A stretch of DNA of 64,000 nt from Siphonodentalium dalli (lineage: Eukaryota > Mollusca > Scaphopoda > Gadilida > Siphonodentaliidae). Position numbers and translations under genes: made by a program. The stretch spans positions 190,516,816 through 190,580,815 of the forward strand of contig CP136066.1 in assembly GCA_032622095.1 (NCBI GenBank). Reading direction: 5' to 3'. The notes below the pieces were generated by a model. That model was given only the letters and a program-made list of their open reading frames with translations, was not told where the DNA came from and did not search any database. This document shows, in pieces, positions 59,417 through 64,000 of the stretch (positions are counted from its first letter, which is position 1; each line of letters opens with the position of its first letter).

Positions 59417-60420
59417 TTACTTATAACCTGGACGTTTGTCTGTCTTGAAGCGGATCTAGATACAGATCGATTTTTCTCCACTTTACGATCAAAACATGCA
59501 ATGAGACAGCTACCCCTTATCTGCGGGGACATTATGGCATAAATTATTGGATTTAAAGCACTATTTAACATGGTACAATATGCAGCTATTTCTCCAATGA
59601 TTGGAGTAAGATGTTCTCCAACAGGGTGGTAGCCACGCTCCTGTATGAACCGCGTGATAAATAAAGACCTAATCGCGAACGGCATTTGCAGGATCACAAA
59701 CATTACTATCACCATGACAACCATCACAAGCAGACGACATTGGCCATAATTTTCGCGGTTGAACTCTTTACGCATGTCGGCGAACCACTTAAATTTCAAA
59801 AAATGGAAAAGAATAAGTAATGCGATGGGGATGGCAAAATATACTAGAATGGTGTCCAACTCAAAAGCGACCCCATTTCCGCCATCCCCCCGAAGATACA
59901 GGAGGAAAACGCGATTCAACACTCCAAGTACCAAAGAGAATAGATGAATCCCCAGACACAGATAACGAGTTCTCCGATTGGTCAGTTTCGACAAAGATTC
60001 CAAAGGATAGCCAATGCTATAGCATCTGACGGCGGAAATTAGGACGAGGTGGTAAGATGATCCGATTCTTCCTATTTCTTGAACAAAAGAAATCCCTATT
60101 GTGATATGTTGATGGAACTCATATATTACGTGTAGTCTACTGGAGAGAATTGTAGACGCAGAAATAAAAATGGCGTCGGATATGGCTAAACTAGCCAGGC
60201 ATATGTATGTCGGTTTCTTGAGAATCTTGCTGCGCAGGATAGTGAAGATTACCACGACATTTGGCAAGAAGCCTATCGCAAATATGCTCCATGTTATTAA
60301 CTGCTTGCGCAGTATTTTGGCGGAATCCTGTCCCGAGCTGTCGTTTTGTCCAGATTGTCGCAGGGTGTTGTTGGGTTCAGTGTCCGAATGGTTGAGGAGA
60401 AAAGCGCTCATTTCTTCCAT
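59413..60420 (-). CDS. Atypical rhodopsin-like (class A) G protein-coupled receptor, single exon
   Basis: 335-residue seven-helix receptor of the plasma membrane, intact in one exon. The extracellular N-terminus has sequons at N10, N17 and N26. Class A landmarks kept: N54 in TM1 (GFLPNVVVIF), the LAISD motif with D82 in TM2, R132 at the end of TM3, P198 in TM5, P247 in TM6 and NPIIY (290-294) in TM7. C305 and C309 could anchor the tail. Unusual: DRY is VRC (131-133), position 3.25 is Thr rather than Cys with no Cys in extracellular loop 2, no Trp is seen in TM4, and the CWxP motif of TM6 reads ILQMP. The ligand is unknown. Similar divergent single-exon receptors are common among invertebrate orphan or peptide receptors. 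An alternative start is Met4. The stop codon coincides with a MITE target site. Confidence 0.9.
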   Translation of the reverse strand: MEEMSAFLLNHSDTEPNNTLRQSGQNDSSGQDSAKILRKQLITWSIFAIGFLPNVVVIFTILRSKILKKPTYICLASLAISDAIFISASTILSSRLHVIYEFHQHITIGISFVQEIGRIGSSYHLVLISAVRCYSIGYPLESLSKLTNRRTRYLCLGIHLFSLVLGVLNRVFLLYLRGDGGNGVAFELDTILVYFAIPIALLILFHFLKFKWFADMRKEFNRENYGQCRLLVMVVMVIVMFVILQMPFAIRSLFITRFIQERGYHPVGEHLTPIIGEIAAYCTMLNSALNPIIYAIMSPQIRGSCLIACFDRKVEKNRSVSRSASRQTNVQVISN

Positions 60421-60768
60421 AAAGCTTATGTTATCCCGATATCAGCGCATGCAAGGTCAGGCACATACATATAGCAATGTCGCGCCTGCAAAGACAAGAA
60501 TATTATTTCGGTCATAGAATACATGACACTCTACAGCATTTCGGTATCGATGATATGTTCGTGTTCTGATAACAGTTTTCGAGAGAGATTATGTTCATTC
60601 ATAATGTAAACAAACCGAGATTTCCCCACCTCGGAATTTAAAAACACAATAAAACATAGGAATCCGTCCCTTGGGTACAAATTATCGCAGAACATAAACG
60701 ATCCATGTCAAAGAATTTTAAATGCGGAGACAAATTTGTGTTATTGAGTGTAAACGAGGAGAATTTTA
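60421..60768. other. Upstream region of the GPCR; no clear promoter element
   Basis: The bases before the first ATG (AAGCTTTATGG on the minus strand) give only a moderate start context. A TATA-like or initiator element could not be singled out in this AT-rich DNA. Confidence 0.35.
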
Positions 60769-62328
60769 TTAACCCTTTGAACCCGACTGGCCGCAAAAGC
60801 GGCCAGCCAGAAAACGTTCATACACTCGACTGGCCGCAAAAGCGGCCAGCAGCATTCAGCGACATCATAAACCTATGTAGCATGTGTATACATGTTATAA
60901 CCATTGGTATATCCACTTATATATCTATGTAAATGATCCCAAGGAACTTCAGCAGTGCCATGGGTGCATGTGTATGAGTTTGATGCCCACTAGTTGGGGT
61001 AGAAAAACATGCACATGCGCACAGCGCAGAATGCAACAAACGTACATTATTTGAAGCGATTCGGGTAAAGCTCTACATTGTTGCGCGGTTCGCAGGATTG
61101 TAGAAAGACACCATTTCGATCACTCTTTTTGGTTTAAATTAGTATTGCATACATAATCAGTGTTCTGTCATATGCGAGGAAGGCGCACGCAGTTTCTTAT
61201 TCGAGGCGATTTGTTTCGCGCATGCGCATAGGATAAAATGATAAATGTATGGATTTTTGTGATCTCCATAGTACATACATTTGCGTTATACAGCTGCACG
61301 TTTTGACATTGCACCCGAGTAGTACTGTGGAAATGGGTTGCATGGTCACAATACCACCTAGTCCGATCTACTTGCGCGTGCATATTACAAACACGTGGTC
61401 AAATCGTGCATTATTGAGCAATTATGTAAAGTTTAAGACTCTTGGCACCATTTGAACATGACCATCACCGTGCCATATAGGCGATGTCTAAAACGGAACG
61501 TAATGCCATTGAATGCACAGGGAAGTGGTGTCATTCGATCACTTGGGATATATGCTTAGCAACTATTGATACCGTTAAATACAAACTACATGTAGGTTCA
61601 ATCTTCTGACCTGATGTATCTCCAGTTTCACAATAGGGTATTGACTGCATAGAAAATGCCGTTTCTTAGCGCAGAATTATACGACGCTATAAGCTATAAT
61701 TGCATTATACTTTCTGTTCCGGGTAGTTGCTTAGAAACCGTTACCAGGGAGTGATCGTGTGGCAAAGTATACCGTTCTAAAAAAAACATACACAGTGGCC
61801 CATGGGAACATACCTGTAAAATTTCAGACCTGTAGCACCATTTGAACATAACCATCAGCATGTGCATGCCAAGAATGTCTAACCTGGGGTATAATACAAT
61901 TGGATTCACAGGGCAATGGTGTCATTCGATCATTTGGGGTATTTGCTTAGCAACCGTTGCTACCCTTAAATACAAGTTAGGATCAGACTTCTGGCCAGAT
62001 ATATCTCAAATTTCACAATTGGGTATTGACTGCATTAAAAAACGCCATTTCCTTGGGTTGAATTACGACCGTAAAAGCTATAATTGTATTTTACTTTCAA
62101 TATCGGGTTGATTCCTAGCAACCGTTACCAGGGAGTGACCACGTGGCAATGTAACCAGATCGTAAAATAATCAGTGGTCCATGGGGAACATACATCTAAA
62201 GTTTCAGAAATGTGACACCACTTAAACAACACCATACATCTAAACACTGGCCACAATATAAAAGATACTACTGGGAGCCCAGGGTCAGGGTGTCGATCGT
62301 TGTGGGGAGCCAGGGTTCAAAGGGTTAA
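60769..62328. mobile_element. piggyBac-like non-autonomous element, 1.56 kb
   Basis: TTAA at 60769-60772 and 62325-62328. Inverted ends are TTAACCCTTTGAACCCGACT and GGGTTCAAAGGGTTAA. Near the left end the palindrome CTGGCCGCAAAAGCGGCCAG occurs twice (60787-60806 and 60832-60851). The right half has two ~390-bp tandem units. No transposase frame was found. Confidence 0.82.
61429..62235 (+). repeat. Two ~390-bp tandem units inside the 60.8-62.3 kb element
   Basis: GCACCATTTGAACATGACCA near 61445 recurs as GCACCATTTGAACATAACCA near 61836, and again, more diverged, near 62215. Each unit contains GGTGTCATTCGATCA, TTGCTTAGCAAC, GGTATTGACTGCAT and ACCGTTACCAGGGAGTGA in the same order. Confidence 0.85.
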
Positions 62329-63069
62329 AATTAGCCAAATAATGTTATTGATAGTAACGCTGGTGGAGCACTTCGGTTTATGCCGAACTTGAAGCAAATC
62401 CGTGTCAATTTCATTGTCACTTTCATCATGTTCATTTCATAATTCCATCCATAAGATACTTCCCGAACGCATGTCGATTTCAAATTCGGCGGAAAACGTC
62501 ACCATTGACCGAATTCACGTGAACCTACATGGAAATGTCTTCTGCTTTGTTCGTAATTATTTGTTCCTTATTAAAAAATAGCAGGATTATATGATATTTA
62601 TTGATTATCAGATTATCATATATCAGACCCCAACCATCCCTTGTCGCCACATCCTTGTACTACTGACAATTTTCGTGTGTTCTCCACAACGTCTTCTGAT
62701 TTGGTTCAGGAGATCTAGAGCTGTTAGAAATTCTTGCCCTGATCAATAAACACGTACGCTTTAACTTGAAAAAAGATGCGATTAAGTTGGATTGGCAGCT
62801 AATTAGGGGCCCTGTATATGCACATAGAAGAAAATAATGACTTTTACAACAAAATATGAACATTATAAATATAAGATACAAATGATACTTGTATCAAATA
62901 CATGAGCGATCTTTGACGCTGGGAGAACATTAAACCTAGTACCGGCGACCACGTGGATTTCAAAATCTGACCTAGAATCCGTGTTATCTCGACCGTAATC
63001 GGTTTCGGATTCTGAATCCAGATTCTCCCACGAAATAATGACTCTGGCGGTTCCTACAGGTTTAAACAT
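62329..63069. other. No gene seen
   Basis: Minus-strand frames near 62.66-63.07 kb are short and lack a recognised domain. Confidence 0.4.
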
Positions 63070-63165
63070 GTAAATATGTTACGGAGTGACATCTAGCGGA
63101 TGTGGGAGGAATATATAGGAGAGAATAAAATAGACTCTGGCCCCTGATTGGTCAATAGCCTTATG
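63070..63165 (+). repeat. Direct repeat, copy 1 of 2
   Basis: GTTACGGAGTGACATCTAGC to TAAAATAGACTCTGGCCCCT then GATTGGTCAATAGCC. Matches the end of the window at an offset of about 830 bp. Confidence 0.85.
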
Positions 63166-63898
63166 TGTTTTTTGCATAAACAAATCATCACACATTTTCC
63201 CTGTGATTTCTCATAGGTAAAATTGCCATTGGCACATGATTTAGTGAAGTTTGTAGTGAAGTTTGAATTCTGTGGTGTGGTCTAAAATATGACATATTTT
63301 TTTAGTGCGGTTTTGATACTAGTTGCGAAAACACAAGATTTAAAGACGAATTCCCTGCGAGATGGACATGACTTTTTTGCATAAAATGTTTCCGCAAATG
63401 TCAATCTCAGATTTAGAGAAAAGTTTGGACCTAGGATTTATATTATGAACATTATACGCTAAAACGTTTGCACCGAGGCCTATGGAAACATTTACACCAG
63501 TGCAGACCTGAAAATGTCATACTTTATTTTTCAATGTGCTGATAAAGCCATGTGCCTGATGCTCAGCTGGTCAGATCTGGACTCAATGACCTCACATCAC
63601 CAGAGGTTCCCTCATGGAAAGAATCTTGTACAGTCCCCCATAGCTGATCCAAGTTTGCAACACCAGAACCCCAAAACTGTGTGAAAATGGGGGCTGAACA
63701 TGAATTGTGGTGGGAAATTATGCTTTTTTGATGAATAATGTGTTAAAGTGGGTGGGGAAAATTGTGTGTAATAAATAAAGAACCACAGAAGTGATTTTGT
63801 TTTTATACACACTTATTCCATTGAGAGGTAATTCTGAAGAAATGTGGGGAGTTACAATTATTCCTCGAAAAGGTGCTATCGCTTTAGGTTACACTGGT
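63166..63898. other. No gene seen between the two direct repeats
   Basis: Includes a possible poly(A)-like GTAATAAATAAAGAACC near 63768. No coding frame was recognised. Confidence 0.4.
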
Positions 63899-63994
63899 GT
63901 AAATTTGTTTCGGAGTGACATATAGCGGATGCCTGAGGAATAAAAAGGAGAGAATAAAATAGACACTGGCCCCTGATTGGTAAGGGCCTTGTGA
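63899..63994 (+). repeat. Direct repeat, copy 2 of 2 (cut by the window end)
   Basis: GTTTCGGAGTGACATATAGC to TAAAATAGACACTGGCCCCT then GATTGGTAAGGGCC, a close match to copy 1. Whether the flanks also repeat cannot be seen from this window. Confidence 0.85.
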
Positions 63995-64000
63995 GTATTT

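Noticed and set aside
63070-63994. LTR retrotransposon ends
   Set aside because: The repeats are only ~95 bp, 830 bp apart, with no TG...CA ends, primer-binding site or coding region between them.
1-64000. CRISPR arrays, tRNAs and prokaryotic systems
   Set aside because: No regularly spaced repeats with unique spacers, no tRNA A/B-box cloverleaf and no operon-like gene packing were seen. Introns, MITEs and Helitrons mark the DNA as animal.

Overview
The window looks like AT-rich, gene-poor, repeat-dense DNA of an invertebrate animal, probably marine. It has a spliced PIF/Harbinger transposase, a gag-like LINE ORF1, Helitron-type arrays, piggyBac-like MITEs and one single-exon 7TM receptor. 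The repeat style would fit a lophotrochozoan (mollusc or brachiopod) or another non-insect invertebrate, but that is inference. There are no bacterial features: no operons, no ribosome binding sites and no long overlapping ORFs. I saw no tRNA, rRNA or CRISPR array. All repeat comparisons were made by eye.

Layout. 0-4 kb: LINE debris and a 172-bp tandem repeat. 4-6 kb: a Harbinger transposase with a real intron, an intact DDE triad and two one-base frameshifts. 6.8-7.9 kb: an apparently perfect 551-bp tandem duplication. 8.9-10.0 kb: a foldback element with ~330-bp arms. 10.9-13.9 kb: Helitron-like family B, copy 1. 14.2-22.9 kb: a palindrome-rich zone with several MITEs that carry ~69-bp hairpins, three long isolated palindromes, a duplicated ~580-bp block, and one possible terminal exon (21803-22143). 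23.2-28.6 kb: a 32-bp satellite interrupted by two Helitron family A arrays (four copies on minus, two on plus), with the satellite phase restored exactly across each array. 28.6-31.8 kb: family B copy 2, also inserted in the satellite. 33.8-34.4 kb: a possible cysteine-rich exon next to a MITE. 40.6-43.7 kb: decayed satellites and an 81-bp (27-codon) minisatellite. 46.9-49.0 kb: family B copy 3 between inverted arms. 50.2-55.4 kb: two inverted copies of a repeat rich in AAGATGGCNGCC-type motifs. 56.1-58.2 kb: an internally deleted LINE with a decayed ORF1. 59.4-60.4 kb: an intact, atypical class A GPCR whose stop codon overlaps a MITE target site. 60.8-62.3 kb: a piggyBac-like element with internal duplications.

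The GPCR at 59413-60420 (minus) is the only ORF that looks like an intact host gene. The main story is mobile-element biology. Modular hairpin MITEs share one palindromic core under different terminal repeats. Helitron-like arrays grow by 131-bp monomers and carry about two dozen nuclear-receptor-type half-sites, inside a satellite that preserves exact empty-site evidence.
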